Shown one piece after another: positions 1 to 9,188 of a DNA stretch of 64,000 bases. The translations under genes and the position numbers were made by a program. The notes under the pieces were generated by a model that did not search any database, was not told where the DNA came from, and saw only the letters and a list, made by a program, of their open reading frames with translations. Within the stretch, counting starts at the first letter, position 1; each line of letters starts with the position of its first letter. The DNA is from Bacteroidaceae bacterium. GTDB taxonomy: Bacteria; Bacteroidota; Bacteroidia; Bacteroidales; Bacteroidaceae. The stretch is from positions 33,088 through 97,087 of the forward strand of contig JAFQBB010000051.1 in NCBI GenBank assembly GCA_017416805.1. The letters are read 5' to 3'.

Positions 1-2153
1 GGTGATACGCCTACAGCAACAACTGCCATATCTATGTCAAGGGTTACAGTAGCACCAGGGATAGCTACAGGGCTACGACGACCGCTTGCATCAGGTTCAC
101 CGAGTTCCATCTTTTGCAAAACTACTTGTTTAACAGCTCCCTTCTCATCGGCAATGTATTCGATAGGGTTGTGTAAGGTCAGGAACTCAATACCTTCTTC
201 TTTGGCATGTTTGACCTCTTCCAAACGGGCAGGCATTTCTGCTTCGCTACGACGATAAACAATATAAACCTTCTCTGCTCCAAGGCGTTTGGCTGTACGG
301 CATGAGTCCATAGCTGTATTACCGCCACCTACAACAATGACATTCTTCGCAGGATTGATAGGGGTATCTGTGTCTGGATTCGAAGCGTCCATCAAGTTTA
401 CGCGGGTCAGGTACTCGTTAGAGGACATGATGTTTACACTGTTTTCACCCGGTATGTTCATGAAGTTGGGCAGTCCGGCACCGCTGGCGATGAAAATACC
501 TTTATAACCCTCTTGCTGCAATTCTTCCACGCTGATGGTCTTTCCTATGATACAATCTTTCACAAATTTCACACCCATCTTTTCAAGGTTGTTGATTTCT
601 ACATCTACAATCTTGTTTGGCAAGCGGAATTCGGGGATACCGTATTTCAATACGCCGCCAATCTCATGAAGTGCTTCGAATACTGTGACATCGTAACCAT
701 ATTTCACCATGTCGCCAGCAAAACTTAATCCGGCAGGACCTGAACCTACTACCGCAATTTTTATGCCGTTGGGCTTTGCTAATTCAGGGAGTACAATGTT
801 GCCGCTTTCACGCTCATAGTCAGCGACGAAACGTTCAAGATTACCGATAGCTACAGCCTGTTTGCCCATTTTCAGGTGTATGCATTGACTTTCGCATTGC
901 TTTTCTTGCGGACACACACGGCCACAAACAGCAGGCAGTGCAGAAGTGTGTTTCAATACACGTGCTGCTTCAAGGAATTCGCCTCGTTCTACGTTCTTGA
1001 TGAATGAAGGGATGTTGATGCTTACAGGACATCCTTGCATACAAGTCGGGTTGGCACAATCCAAACAGCGTTTGGCTTCTGTCATAGCTTGCTCTTGAGT
1101 GTATCCGGTGTTAACTTCTTCAGTGCGTGTCGTGGCTCGATATACGGGATCTAATTCATTCATGGGACACCGCTCAATAGAAGTGCGGTCCTTTGGCTTC
1201 ATGGTTTTGCGCAAATCTTCTCGCCAAGAGGCATTACGGTCAAGGAGAACTTCCATAGGTGATTGGCAGTTCTTCTCACTGCAGGGTTTACAAGGCTCTT
1301 GTTTGGCTTCAATTTGCGGCTCAATCTTACATACATGTTCTTCCAAGTGGCTCATTTCTTCTATTTCCACTTGCTTGAATGAACCCATGCGTTTGAACAT
1401 CTCATCGAAATCTACTTGATGTCCGTCAAATTCCGGACCATCTACGCAGACAAACTTGGTCTTTCCACCAACTGTGATACGACAAGCACCACACATACCT
1501 GTACCATCCACCATAATGGTATTAAGAGATACGTCTGTAGGAATTTCATATTTCTTAGTCAGAAGACAGCAGAATTTCATCATGATGGCAGGTCCGATAG
1601 CAAAGCATTTGTCAACCTTTTCACGTTTGATGACACTTTCTATACCTTCAGTAACGAGCCCTTTTGTACCATAAGAGCCGTCATCTGTCATGATGATGAC
1701 TTCATCAGATGATGCGCGCACTTCGCTTTCAAGGATAATCAAATCCTTGCTACGTCCGGCAAGAACTGATATGACGCGATTACCAGCAGCTTTAAGTGCT
1801 TGGATAATGGGGAGCATAGGAGCAACACCTACACCACCTCCGGCACACACTACTGTACCGTAATTCTGTATATGAGTGGCTTGTCCGAGTGGTCCTACTA
1901 CGTCCATTACGTAATCGCCAACCCCTAAATTACACAATTTGGTTGACGATAAACCTACAGTTTGTACAACTAATGTAATAGTACCTTTTTCAATGTCAGC
2001 ACCGGCAATGGTTAGTGGCATACGTTCGCCTTTCTCATCTACACGTACGATGACAAAGTGTCCGGCTTTACGTGAACGGGCAATAAGGGGGGCTTCAATC
2101 TCCAGTTTGAATACTTTTTCGGAGAATTGTTCTTTGCTGATAATTTTATTCAT
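1..2153 (-). CDS. NfnAB-like fused ferredoxin-NADP reductase / glutamate synthase small-subunit-like flavoprotein (3' end cut by window)
   Basis: The gene enters the window from the left edge and starts at the ATG at 2153; about 717 codons are visible and the C-terminus is missing. Residues 1 to about 215 look like an FAD/NAD-binding DHODH-B electron-transfer subunit, ending in a [2Fe-2S] cluster motif (DGTGMCGACR, then FVC) near residue 218. From about residue 340 it becomes a GltD-like domain: cysteine motifs CLDCANPTCMQGCP and CGRVCPQEKQCESQC, an FAD Rossmann motif VVGSGPAG and an NADPH motif VVGGGNTAMD. Such fusions in Bacteroidales correspond to the two subunits of NADH-dependent ferredoxin:NADP oxidoreductase or to archaeal sulfide dehydrogenase; annotation pipelines call them bifunctional DHODH-B/glutamate synthase. 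True glutamate synthesis is unlikely to be its job without a large subunit. A TACCTTTG -7 element lies at 2211-2218. Confidence 0.9.
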   Translation of the reverse strand, partial: MNKIISKEQFSEKVFKLEIEAPLIARSRKAGHFVIVRVDEKGERMPLTIAGADIEKGTITLVVQTVGLSSTKLCNLGVGDYVMDVVGPLGQATHIQNYGTVVCAGGGVGVAPMLPIIQALKAAGNRVISVLAGRSKDLIILESEVRASSDEVIIMTDDGSYGTKGLVTEGIESVIKREKVDKCFAIGPAIMMKFCCLLTKKYEIPTDVSLNTIMVDGTGMCGACRITVGGKTKFVCVDGPEFDGHQVDFDEMFKRMGSFKQVEIEEMSHLEEHVCKIEPQIEAKQEPCKPCSEKNCQSPMEVLLDRNASWREDLRKTMKPKDRTSIERCPMNELDPVYRATTRTEEVNTGYTQEQAMTEAKRCLDCANPTCMQGCPVSINIPSFIKNVERGEFLEAARVLKHTSALPAVCGRVCPQEKQCESQCIHLKMGKQAVAIGNLERFVADYERESGNIVLPELAKPNGIKIAVVGSGPAGLSFAGDMVKYGYDVTVFEALHEIGGVLKYGIPEFRLPNKIVDVEINNLEKMGVKFVKDCIIGKTISVEELQQEGYKGIFIASGAGLPNFMNIPGENSVNIMSSNEYLTRVNLMDASNPDTDTPINPAKNVIVVGGGNTAMDSCRTAKRLGAEKVYIVYRRSEAEMPARLEEVKHAKEEGIEFLTLHNPIEYIADEKGAVKQVVLQKMELGEPDASGRRSPVAIPGATVTLDIDMAVVAVGVS

Positions 2154-2210
2154 TATTCTGTGATTTTGTTTTAATATCCCTGTTTTTGCTTTCAAAATGA
2201 AAGCCGGGTG

Positions 2211-2218
2211 CAAAGGTA
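2211..2218 (-). promoter_or_regulatory. Bacteroidetes -7 element (TACCTTTG) upstream of the NfnAB-like gene
   Basis: On the minus strand the sequence reads TACCTTTG, matching TAnnTTTG, 58 bases before the ATG at 2153. No clear TTTG -33 box lies at the usual spacing, so only the -7 is supported. Confidence 0.5.
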
Positions 2219-2275
2219 CAGTTTATTTTTGAAAAGAAAGAAGGATGTAATGAAAAGTTGTAAGAAAACTCATTC

Positions 2276-3574
2276 TTAACAACGTCCAGTCTTGTGGGTC
2301 ATAATATCTAATACCAAGCGGTCTGTTTCATTCATGCCTTGTGAACCGATACGGGTAAGGTTGCGGATGCATTGGTCCACGTCTTCGTCAATGATACCTT
2401 CAAAAGCTGTTACACATTTTTGTTGCATAGCTAATAAGGCTGAAAATACTGCTGTTGCCACACCACTGGTCACTTTCATCGCACAGCTTGGTTTGGCTCC
2501 ATCGCATATCATACCGGTAATGTTTGCTATCATGTTTTTTACGGCATAGGCTACTTGTTCGTATCTGCCCCCCATCAGGTAAGTGATGCCGCAACTGCTT
2601 CCTGTTGCTGCCACTACGCAACCACAAAGTGCAGAAAGGCGTCCCAAACTTTGCTTGATATAGATTACTGTAAGATGGCTCAGGATGAGAGCGCGCACCA
2701 ATTGCTCTTCGCTTTTGTGTGTTTCTTCGGCATAGATGACTACAGGCATGGTTGCGCTGATGCCTTGATTACCACTGCCTGAATTACTCATTACAGGTAT
2801 CATGGCGCCAGCCATACGGGCATCGCAAGCACCGCTTGTATAGGCTAATATGTGGGCAAATATGCTATCTCCTACTACGGGAGTATCCATAGGTTCGCGG
2901 ATAGCGCGACCTAATCCATGTCCATAATCCATTTTGAATGATTCTTCGGCTGCGGCTTTGTTCAGTCTGCGTGCTTCAAGGATGAAGTCTATTTCTTCCA
3001 AAGGTGTAGTAGTGGCAAAGTCAAATACTTTACGTAGGGTCAGAATCGTGTCCTGTGTTTCTTCGTTACAGATTGTTGATGGTCTTCTGTTGTCAAGCAG
3101 TATATCGTCTTCGCTACGCAGATAGATAAAATTCGTATGTCCGGTCGCGATGATGGCTTCTGCCTGATGACCTTCAGCTTCGCAAAGGGCTTCGATATAG
3201 AGTTTTTCGCTGATATTTTCTTTTAAGGCTATGTGTATGCGTCCTTCGTCCATATAACGTTTTCCACGCTCTACAGCTTCAGGGGTACAATCACGAAGGA
3301 CCTCCAACTGGTATTCAGACTTTCCTATGAGCGAACCCAAAGCTATGGCTATGGGCAGACCTATCATACCTGTGCCGGGTATGCCTACTCCCATTGCATT
3401 TTTCAGAATATTGGCACTCAGTTGCAGAGAAATCTTTTCAGGGGTACGACCTAACAGCTCTGTAGCTTTTGCTACACAGAGGGCTACGGCAATAGGTTCT
3501 GTGCATCCGATGGCAGGTACCACTTCGCGCTTTATCAGAGCGATGATGCTTTGGCGTTCGTCTTTTGTTAGCAT
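2276..3574 (-). CDS. L-cysteine desulfidase / serine dehydratase-alpha family protein (UPF0597, CyuA-like)
   Basis: 432 residues, the usual length for the UPF0597/CyuA family. Hallmarks are GCTEPIAVAL near residue 24, the serine-dehydratase-like segment SNSGSGNQG, and three cysteine sites (GCTEP; LCGCVVAATGSSCGI; ICDGAKPSCAMK) that would ligate a [4Fe-4S] cluster used in dehydration or desulfuration. Family members release sulfide, ammonia and pyruvate from L-cysteine, or act on related substrates. The ATG at 3574 agrees with the family N-terminus. It follows dsbD on the same strand after a 111-base gap that holds a strong 14-bp inverted repeat, so it is probably a separate transcript. Cysteine rather than serine as substrate is inferred from the family. 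Confidence 0.85.
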   Translation of the reverse strand: MLTKDERQSIIALIKREVVPAIGCTEPIAVALCVAKATELLGRTPEKISLQLSANILKNAMGVGIPGTGMIGLPIAIALGSLIGKSEYQLEVLRDCTPEAVERGKRYMDEGRIHIALKENISEKLYIEALCEAEGHQAEAIIATGHTNFIYLRSEDDILLDNRRPSTICNEETQDTILTLRKVFDFATTTPLEEIDFILEARRLNKAAAEESFKMDYGHGLGRAIREPMDTPVVGDSIFAHILAYTSGACDARMAGAMIPVMSNSGSGNQGISATMPVVIYAEETHKSEEQLVRALILSHLTVIYIKQSLGRLSALCGCVVAATGSSCGITYLMGGRYEQVAYAVKNMIANITGMICDGAKPSCAMKVTSGVATAVFSALLAMQQKCVTAFEGIIDEDVDQCIRNLTRIGSQGMNETDRLVLDIMTHKTGRC

Positions 3575-3589
3575 GTCACGATAAATTTT

Positions 3590-3675
3590 GGCACGGATTA
3601 CACGGATTACACGGTTCTTTTTAAGTTCATTCTTTTTGCATTATTTTGTTCCGTATATTCTGTGTAATCCGTGCC
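3590..3675. repeat. Long inverted repeat of the GGCACGGATTACAC family between cyuA-like gene and dsbD
   Basis: GGCACGGATTACAC at 3590-3603 is perfectly complementary to 3662-3675. It lies just after dsbD (minus strand) and may act as its terminator, but the 58-base loop and the recurrence of the same sequence at 31.8 and 62.1 kb suggest a dispersed element. Confidence 0.75.
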
Positions 3676-3685
3676 TGAAAAAAGC

Positions 3686-5704
3686 TTACTTCTTATAATT
3701 CTTCAATCCAGTCTTCAAGAAGTCGATGTACTTGTTTACATCTTCATCATAAGAATAGGGAGAGTTTAAAGGCATACCTTCATTATCTACCAATACATAG
3801 AAAGGTTGGGCATTGGCTCCAAACTTCACACGTTGCAAGTAGCTCCATTTGTCGCCAATAGTACGTAAGGTACGTTCTTTGCCGTTTTCTGTTACAGTAA
3901 TGTGTTCAGGCAATGCGGCCTTCTCGTCCACATAAAGTGAAATCAGTACGTAATCGTTGTCGATAATCTGCTTTACGTTCTGGTCAATCCATACGGCATT
4001 CTCCATCTTACGGCAGTTTACGCAACCGTGTCCGGTGAAGTCAAGTAATACGGGCTTTCCTGCTTTCTTGGCATAAGCCATACCTTCTTCATAGTCGAGG
4101 AAATGGGTCTGCATCTCGTTCTTGTTCAATACGAAGTCCTGAGTCGTAGCGGGTGGTGCAAAAGCACTGATGGCGCGCAAGGGAGCACCCCACAAACCTG
4201 GTACCATATATACGGCAAAAGCTAATGAGATAAGTGCCAGGAAGAAACGGGTTACACCGACTTTGTCATCCTCTTCTTCATCGTGCGGGAACTTGATTTT
4301 GCCCAACAGGTAGAAACCGAGCAAAGCGAAAATCATAATCCAGAGCGAAAGGAATGTCTCGCGGTCAAGGATGTGCCAACCGTATGCAAGGTCTGCTACC
4401 GAGAGGAATTTCAAGGCGAAGGCCAATTCCAAGAAACCGAGAGTTACTTTGATGACATTCATCCAATTTCCGCTTTTAGGCATAGACTTCAACCATGAAG
4501 GGAACATGGCAAAGAGGGTGAAGGGAAGAGCCAAAGCGATGGCAAAACCTAACATACCTATGGCAGGGCCAATTATGTTGCCCGAGGTGGATATTTCTAC
4601 CAAAAGGAATCCGATGATAGGACCTGTACAAGAGAATGAAACCAATGTAAGGGTGAATGCCATCAGGAAGATGCTGAGGAAACCGGTGGTCTGTTCGGCC
4701 TTGCTATCTACTGCATTGCTCCATGATGAAGGCAATGTGATTTCAAACGCACCGAAGAACGAAGCGGCAAACACTACCAGCATCAAGAAGAAGAGTATGT
4801 TGAAGATGGCATTGGTTGAAAGTGCGTTCAGTGCGCTGGCACCGAAGATAAGTGTCACGGCCAAACCGAGGATAACGTAGATTACTACGATGGATGCACC
4901 ATAGAGCCATGCGTCACGAATACCTTTCTTCTTGTCGTCTTTCGAACGTTTCAAGAAGAAACTTACAGTCATAGGTATGATAGGCCATACACAAGGAGTG
5001 AAGAGCGCTACCAAACCTCCTAACAGTCCTGTGATGAATATTACCCAAAGCGATTGGTTAGCCGTACTGTTTTCTTCGGCTTGTCCGAATGCATTCATTT
5101 CGTCAATGACGGGAGTCCAAAGAGTGTTGGTTGTTGTCTCATTTGTTGCCGGTGCGCTTGTTGTTGAAGTTTCAGCTACAGGCAATGGCTCTGTCTGAGC
5201 TTGTGTGGCAGTTCCTGCTTTTGTGGTGCTTGCAGGTGCTCCACCTTTCACTTCGCCTGTATAGTTGAACTCTACATCGGTGGGAGGCAAGCAGTTCTCA
5301 TCGTTGCAGGCACCGTATTGCAAGTATCCTTTCAATGTGTATGCTCCACCTGTGAACTTTACTTTTTGTACAAAACTTCCTTTGCCCTCGAAATAGCGGA
5401 GTGTCATTTCGAACATGTTGTCGAAGTGTTCTACCACTTTTCCTTGTGGAGTAAGTTTGCCTACCAGTTCGGCACCTTCCATTTTGTCGAAGTTGATGGT
5501 GGCTGATACGGGACCATCTTCAGGCAAATCTGTAGAGTAAAGATGCCAGCCTGCATCGATAGTGGCATTGAATACCAGTTCTGCTTCCGTGTCGGAAATC
5601 TTTTTTAACTCAGTCCGGAACTTTATGGGTTCCTGTATTTGCGCCAAAAGGGGCAGCATGCCGATGAGCGCAAACAAACACGTCATTGCGAATGTCTTTT
5701 TCAT
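3686..5704 (-). CDS. dsbD: Thiol:disulfide interchange protein DsbD
   Basis: 672 residues with the three-part DsbD layout. A cleavable signal peptide (residues 1 to about 21) leads into a periplasmic DsbD-alpha-like domain with the pair CNDENC near residue 133. Residues of about 220-500 form a multi-helix CcdA-like membrane domain with the two buried cysteines in LFTPCVWPIIP and VSFSCTGPIIG. The C-terminus is a periplasmic thioredoxin fold with the active site GHGCVNCRK near residue 558. The protein moves electrons from cytoplasmic thioredoxin to periplasmic thiol partners and to cytochrome c maturation. A TACCTTTG -7 element lies at 5757-5764. The pgk terminator at 5795-5831 separates it from pgk upstream. 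Confidence 0.95.
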   Translation of the reverse strand: MKKTFAMTCLFALIGMLPLLAQIQEPIKFRTELKKISDTEAELVFNATIDAGWHLYSTDLPEDGPVSATINFDKMEGAELVGKLTPQGKVVEHFDNMFEMTLRYFEGKGSFVQKVKFTGGAYTLKGYLQYGACNDENCLPPTDVEFNYTGEVKGGAPASTTKAGTATQAQTEPLPVAETSTTSAPATNETTTNTLWTPVIDEMNAFGQAEENSTANQSLWVIFITGLLGGLVALFTPCVWPIIPMTVSFFLKRSKDDKKKGIRDAWLYGASIVVIYVILGLAVTLIFGASALNALSTNAIFNILFFLMLVVFAASFFGAFEITLPSSWSNAVDSKAEQTTGFLSIFLMAFTLTLVSFSCTGPIIGFLLVEISTSGNIIGPAIGMLGFAIALALPFTLFAMFPSWLKSMPKSGNWMNVIKVTLGFLELAFALKFLSVADLAYGWHILDRETFLSLWIMIFALLGFYLLGKIKFPHDEEEDDKVGVTRFFLALISLAFAVYMVPGLWGAPLRAISAFAPPATTQDFVLNKNEMQTHFLDYEEGMAYAKKAGKPVLLDFTGHGCVNCRKMENAVWIDQNVKQIIDNDYVLISLYVDEKAALPEHITVTENGKERTLRTIGDKWSYLQRVKFGANAQPFYVLVDNEGMPLNSPYSYDEDVNKYIDFLKTGLKNYKK

Positions 5705-5756
5705 TATTGGTTATTATGTGAAATTATTGTGTTTTGCGTTTTTACATAATTCTGTG

Positions 5757-5764
5757 CAAAGGTA
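5757..5764 (-). promoter_or_regulatory. -7 element (TACCTTTG) of dsbD
   Basis: Minus-strand TACCTTTG matches TAnnTTTG, 53 bases upstream of the dsbD ATG. No good TTTG -33 box is seen. Confidence 0.5.
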
Positions 5765-5794
5765 GTTCATTTTCTTGACTTTTCCTACTTTTGG

Positions 5795-5831
5795 CAAAAA
5801 AAAAGAGGCATGCCTCTGTGAGACATGCCTC
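5795..5831 (-). terminator. Rho-independent terminator of pgk
   Basis: On the minus strand, GAGGCATG (5831-5824) pairs with CATGCCTC (5812-5805), an 8-bp stem with an 11-base loop, followed directly by a run of T residues. It starts 27 bases after the pgk stop codon. Confidence 0.9.
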
Positions 5832-5857
5832 CAATAGTATGAACTTGTTTTGAAATA

Positions 5858-7108
5858 TTATCCCTTGATAGCTGCAATTCCCGGAAGAACTTTACCTTCG
5901 ATAGCTTCAAGCAAAGCACCACCACCAGTTGAGATGTAAGAAACCTGGTCGGCCATACCGAACTTGTTGATGCAAGCTACAGAGTCTCCACCACCAATGA
6001 GTGAGAATGCTCCGTTGGCAGTAGCCTTAGCGATAGCTTCGGCAATAGCGCGGCTACCTGCTGTGAAGTTATCCATTTCGAATACACCTGCAGGACCATT
6101 CCACAAGATTGTCTTGGCGGGTTCGATAGCAGCTGCAAATGCTTTACGGCTTTCGGGGCCTGCATCCAAACCTTCGTAACCTGCAGGGATTTGGCCTGAA
6201 GGGCAAATCAGAGTATTGCAATCGTTCTTGAAGTCATCACCGGCAACACAGTCTGTAGCCAATACCAGGTTTACACCTTTGGCTTTGGCCTGTTCCATGA
6301 TGCTGAGTGCGAGGTCAAGTTTGTCGTTTTCGCAAATAGACTGGCCTACTTCACCACCCATAGCTTTTGCGAAAGTGTAGGTCATACCACCGCAAAGGAT
6401 GAGATTATCTACCTTGTCCATCAAGTTTTCGATGATGCCAATCTTGGTAGAAACTTTTGAACCACCCATGATAGCGGTGAAAGGACGTTTGATGTTGCTC
6501 AGGATGTTGTCAACGGCTGTTACTTCCTTCTCCATCAAATAGCCGAGCATTTTGTGGTCTGCATCGAAATAGTCGGCAATGACAGCTGTAGAAGCATGTT
6601 TGCGGTGGGCAGTACCGAAAGCATCGTTCACGTAGCAGTCGGCATAGCTTGCAAGAGTCTTTGCAAATTCCTTTTGGCTTGCTTTCATAGCCTTCTTTGC
6701 CTCTTCGTATGCGGGGTCTTCCTTGTCAATACCTACAGGCTTTCCTTCTTCCTCACCATAGAAGCGGAGGTTCTCAAGCAACAATGCTTCACCGGGTTGC
6801 AACGCTGCAGCAGCATCAGCAGCCTTAGCGCAATCGGGTGCAAACTTAACGGCTACACCTAATTTCTCTGATACAGCGTCAACAATCTGGCTCAAAGAGT
6901 ATTTGGCATTCACTTTGCCTTTGGGCTTACCCATGTGTGACATGATGATAACACTACCACCGTCTGCCAAGATCTTCTTCAATGTGGGCAGAGCACCGCG
7001 AATACGGGTGTCGTCAGTGATTTTACCATTTTCGTCCAGAGGTACGTTGAAGTCAACACGGACGATAGCCTTCTTTCCGGCAAAGTTGAAATTGTCAATT
7101 GTCTGCAT
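5858..7108 (-). CDS. pgk: Phosphoglycerate kinase
   Basis: 416 residues. Converts 1,3-bisphosphoglycerate and ADP to 3-phosphoglycerate and ATP in cytoplasmic glycolysis. The N-terminal substrate domain shows the signature [21 protein letters not shown] and the arginine and histidine positions of SHMGKPKG; the C-terminal nucleotide domain has the glycine-rich GGGDSVACI near residue 375. There is an insertion around residues 115-145 ([19 protein letters not shown]) typical of Bacteroidales enzymes. The start is fixed by the conserved MQTIDNF N-terminus. Single-gene transcript: TACCTTTG -7 element at 7169-7176 and a clear terminator after the stop. Confidence 0.98.
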   Translation of the reverse strand: MQTIDNFNFAGKKAIVRVDFNVPLDENGKITDDTRIRGALPTLKKILADGGSVIIMSHMGKPKGKVNAKYSLSQIVDAVSEKLGVAVKFAPDCAKAADAAAALQPGEALLLENLRFYGEEEGKPVGIDKEDPAYEEAKKAMKASQKEFAKTLASYADCYVNDAFGTAHRKHASTAVIADYFDADHKMLGYLMEKEVTAVDNILSNIKRPFTAIMGGSKVSTKIGIIENLMDKVDNLILCGGMTYTFAKAMGGEVGQSICENDKLDLALSIMEQAKAKGVNLVLATDCVAGDDFKNDCNTLICPSGQIPAGYEGLDAGPESRKAFAAAIEPAKTILWNGPAGVFEMDNFTAGSRAIAEAIAKATANGAFSLIGGGDSVACINKFGMADQVSYISTGGGALLEAIEGKVLPGIAAIKG

Positions 7109-7168
7109 AATCGTTTAAATAATTTGATTAATTATGGTGTTTTATACAAAAAATTCTTTTTACCTCTG

Positions 7169-7176
7169 CAAAGGTA
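7169..7176 (-). promoter_or_regulatory. -7 element (TACCTTTG) of pgk
   Basis: Minus-strand TACCTTTG lies 61 bases upstream of the pgk ATG in an AT-rich leader. Confidence 0.5.
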
Positions 7177-7232
7177 GTCTTTTCTTTTTTAAGGCGGAAA
7201 GAAAAAACTTTCAAAAAGTCAACGCTTTCTTG

Positions 7233-7907
7233 TTATTTGGACGCTTTTTGTTTTATTCTTTGGATTGGGGTTGCCTTTTTGTAATGTTTGCATAGCAAAC
7301 GGATACCGCAATCTTCACATTTGGGATGTAGTGCGGTGCAAGTGTATCGCCCATGAAGGATGAGCCAATGGTGGGCTGTCGCAATGATACCTTTAGGAAA
7401 GTGTCTGGTCAGTTCTTTTTCTACTGATAAGGGAGTTGTATGTTTGTCGCTGACAAGACCTATGCGATGGCTTACGCGGAATACGTGTGTATCAACTGGC
7501 ATGGCATCGCGTCCCCAAATGACTGCTTGCATGACGTTAGCCGTCTTACGTCCTACGCCGGGTAACTTTATTAAATCGTTCAGATTGTCAGGAACTTCAC
7601 CATTAAAGTCTTTCATGAGCATTTGTGCCATTCCTACCAAATGCTTTGCCTTGTTGTTAGGGTAGGAGACGCTACGTATATAGCTGAAAATCACTTCAGG
7701 AGTACTGGCCGCTAAAGCTTCAGGGGTAGGGTAGTCATGAAAAAGTTGTGGGGTAACGAGGTTTACCCGTTTGTCAGTGCATTGGGCTGAAAGGATAACG
7801 GCTACCAATAGTTGGAAAGGAGTCTCGTAATTTAACTCTGTTTCAGCTACGGGCATGGTTTCTTGGAAGTAAGCGGTTACTTGCTTGTATAATTCTTGCT
7901 TGTTCAT
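7233..7907 (-). CDS. nth: Endonuclease III (DNA glycosylase/AP lyase)
   Basis: 224 residues. Removes oxidised pyrimidines in base excision repair. The helix-hairpin-helix LPGVGRKTANV carries the catalytic lysine, the catalytic aspartate sits in MPVDTHVFRVSHR, and a [4Fe-4S] cluster motif C-x6-C-x2-C-x5-C (CTALHPKCEDCGIRLLC) lies near the C-terminus. The gene starts 6 bases after the stop of the MFS gene upstream, so the two are probably cotranscribed. Confidence 0.96.
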   Translation of the reverse strand: MNKQELYKQVTAYFQETMPVAETELNYETPFQLLVAVILSAQCTDKRVNLVTPQLFHDYPTPEALAASTPEVIFSYIRSVSYPNNKAKHLVGMAQMLMKDFNGEVPDNLNDLIKLPGVGRKTANVMQAVIWGRDAMPVDTHVFRVSHRIGLVSDKHTTPLSVEKELTRHFPKGIIATAHHWLILHGRYTCTALHPKCEDCGIRLLCKHYKKATPIQRIKQKASK

Positions 7908-7913
7908 AAGCGT

Positions 7914-9110
7914 CTATCTGAGTTTGTTTTTATGATAGTGAGGGGCTACTTTTAAATTGAAATATAACATAGAAATCACAGTCAGACAGGCACCAAAAAG
8001 ATAGGCTTTATTGAAGGTGCTGATTTGGGCTATATATCCTCCTGTCAACATGCCTATGCCAATGCCTACATCCCATGATGTCAGATAGGTGGAAGTTGCA
8101 GTACCCCGTTGGTTGTTAGGAGCTAAGTTGACAAATAAGGTATTGTAAGCAGGAAACATTATACCGAATCCTATTCCAAGTCCTAATGCAATGATAAAGA
8201 ACAGCCAGGTACAAACCATATGGTTCCATATAATGAGGTTTGAGCAGAAGGCTAACAAGAAAAAACAGCTGGTTATCAGATAAAATCCAATGGAGATAAC
8301 TTGTGTGACATATCCTTTGTCGACCCATTTCCCGGAGAAAATGCGTGACACCGCCATACCAATGGCCATCCATGTAAAGAAAAAGCCGGTTTCGGCCTTT
8401 ATACCTATTTGTTGGGCGTACATGGCCACATAATTGGTGGTCATGCCATAGGGAACGGAAAGAAGTAAAAGTGCGATACCGGCAGGTATTCCTTTTATCA
8501 ATAGGAAACGGTCAAGGGATAGGGGAGGGCGTTTGATTGTTGATTTGTATGAGGTTTTCACGGATGATGCAGATAGCAGGCCAATGATTGAGGCACTTAG
8601 AGCACATGCAAAGATTATGTTGAATGGGCAATGGTTGTTATGCATAAATAATCCAACCATAGGGCCGATGGACATTGCCAAGTTGTTTGTGAGGCCAAAG
8701 TAACCCAATCCTTCACCTCTGCGTGCAGAGGGCATAATGTCAATAACGATTGTGTTTCCTCCTACGGTGACAGTACCAAATGCTAATCCGTGTACAAAGC
8801 GTAGAGCAATAAATAGGGTTAAGGTTCCGGCTAATATGTAACCGAGGAACATGGCTGTAAAGACAAGATATGCTATCAGGTAGAGAGGCTTGCGGGCAAA
8901 GGTGTCGAGCAAATAGCCTGAAAAAGGACGCATGCAGAGGGCTGCTACTGTGTAACAACAGAGAATAAATCCTATGGAGGAAGGCGTACATCCGAAAGTC
9001 TCGGTCAAGTAAAATGGCAATACAGGGATAAGTAGCCAAAAGCCAAAAAATAACATGAAATTGGCTACTAACATACATCCGTATCCGGGAGTGAACAGCT
9101 TCTCTTTCAT
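7914..9110 (-). CDS. Major facilitator superfamily transporter (drug-efflux-like)
   Basis: 398 residues, about 12 predicted membrane helices in two halves. The N-terminal half has the family motif A region after helix 2 (RPFSGYLLDTFARKPLYLIAY) and a motif C-like stretch (GLTNNLAMSIGPMVGLFM) in helix 5, which points to an antiporter/exporter of the DHA1 type. The substrate cannot be told from sequence. A hairpin of the dispersed TTAGGCACGAA type lies between it and pheS upstream, together with a TAACTTTG -7 element at 9172-9179, suggesting its own promoter. nth follows closely downstream. Confidence 0.85.
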   Translation of the reverse strand: MKEKLFTPGYGCMLVANFMLFFGFWLLIPVLPFYLTETFGCTPSSIGFILCCYTVAALCMRPFSGYLLDTFARKPLYLIAYLVFTAMFLGYILAGTLTLFIALRFVHGLAFGTVTVGGNTIVIDIMPSARRGEGLGYFGLTNNLAMSIGPMVGLFMHNNHCPFNIIFACALSASIIGLLSASSVKTSYKSTIKRPPLSLDRFLLIKGIPAGIALLLLSVPYGMTTNYVAMYAQQIGIKAETGFFFTWMAIGMAVSRIFSGKWVDKGYVTQVISIGFYLITSCFFLLAFCSNLIIWNHMVCTWLFFIIALGLGIGFGIMFPAYNTLFVNLAPNNQRGTATSTYLTSWDVGIGIGMLTGGYIAQISTFNKAYLFGACLTVISMLYFNLKVAPHYHKNKLR

Positions 9111-9119
9111 ATTTTGTAG

Positions 9120-9162
9120 TTAGGCACGAAAATCACAGTTCATCCGTGAAATTCGTGCCTAA
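9120..9162. terminator. 11-bp inverted repeat between pheS and the MFS gene
   Basis: TTAGGCACGAA (9120-9130) pairs perfectly with TTCGTGCCTAA (9152-9162). It lies 27-69 bases after the pheS stop on the minus strand and resembles the other 'GGCACG' intergenic hairpins. There is no strong T-run, so terminator function is an inference. Confidence 0.5.
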
Positions 9163-9171
9163 TATAAGTTG

Positions 9172-9179
9172 CAAAGTTA
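9172..9179 (-). promoter_or_regulatory. -7 element (TAACTTTG) for the MFS gene
   Basis: Minus-strand TAACTTTG lies 62 bases before the MFS start. A TTTG box sits 23 bases further up at 9203-9206, slightly beyond the usual spacing. Confidence 0.45.
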
Positions 9180-9188
9180 ATAAGAATA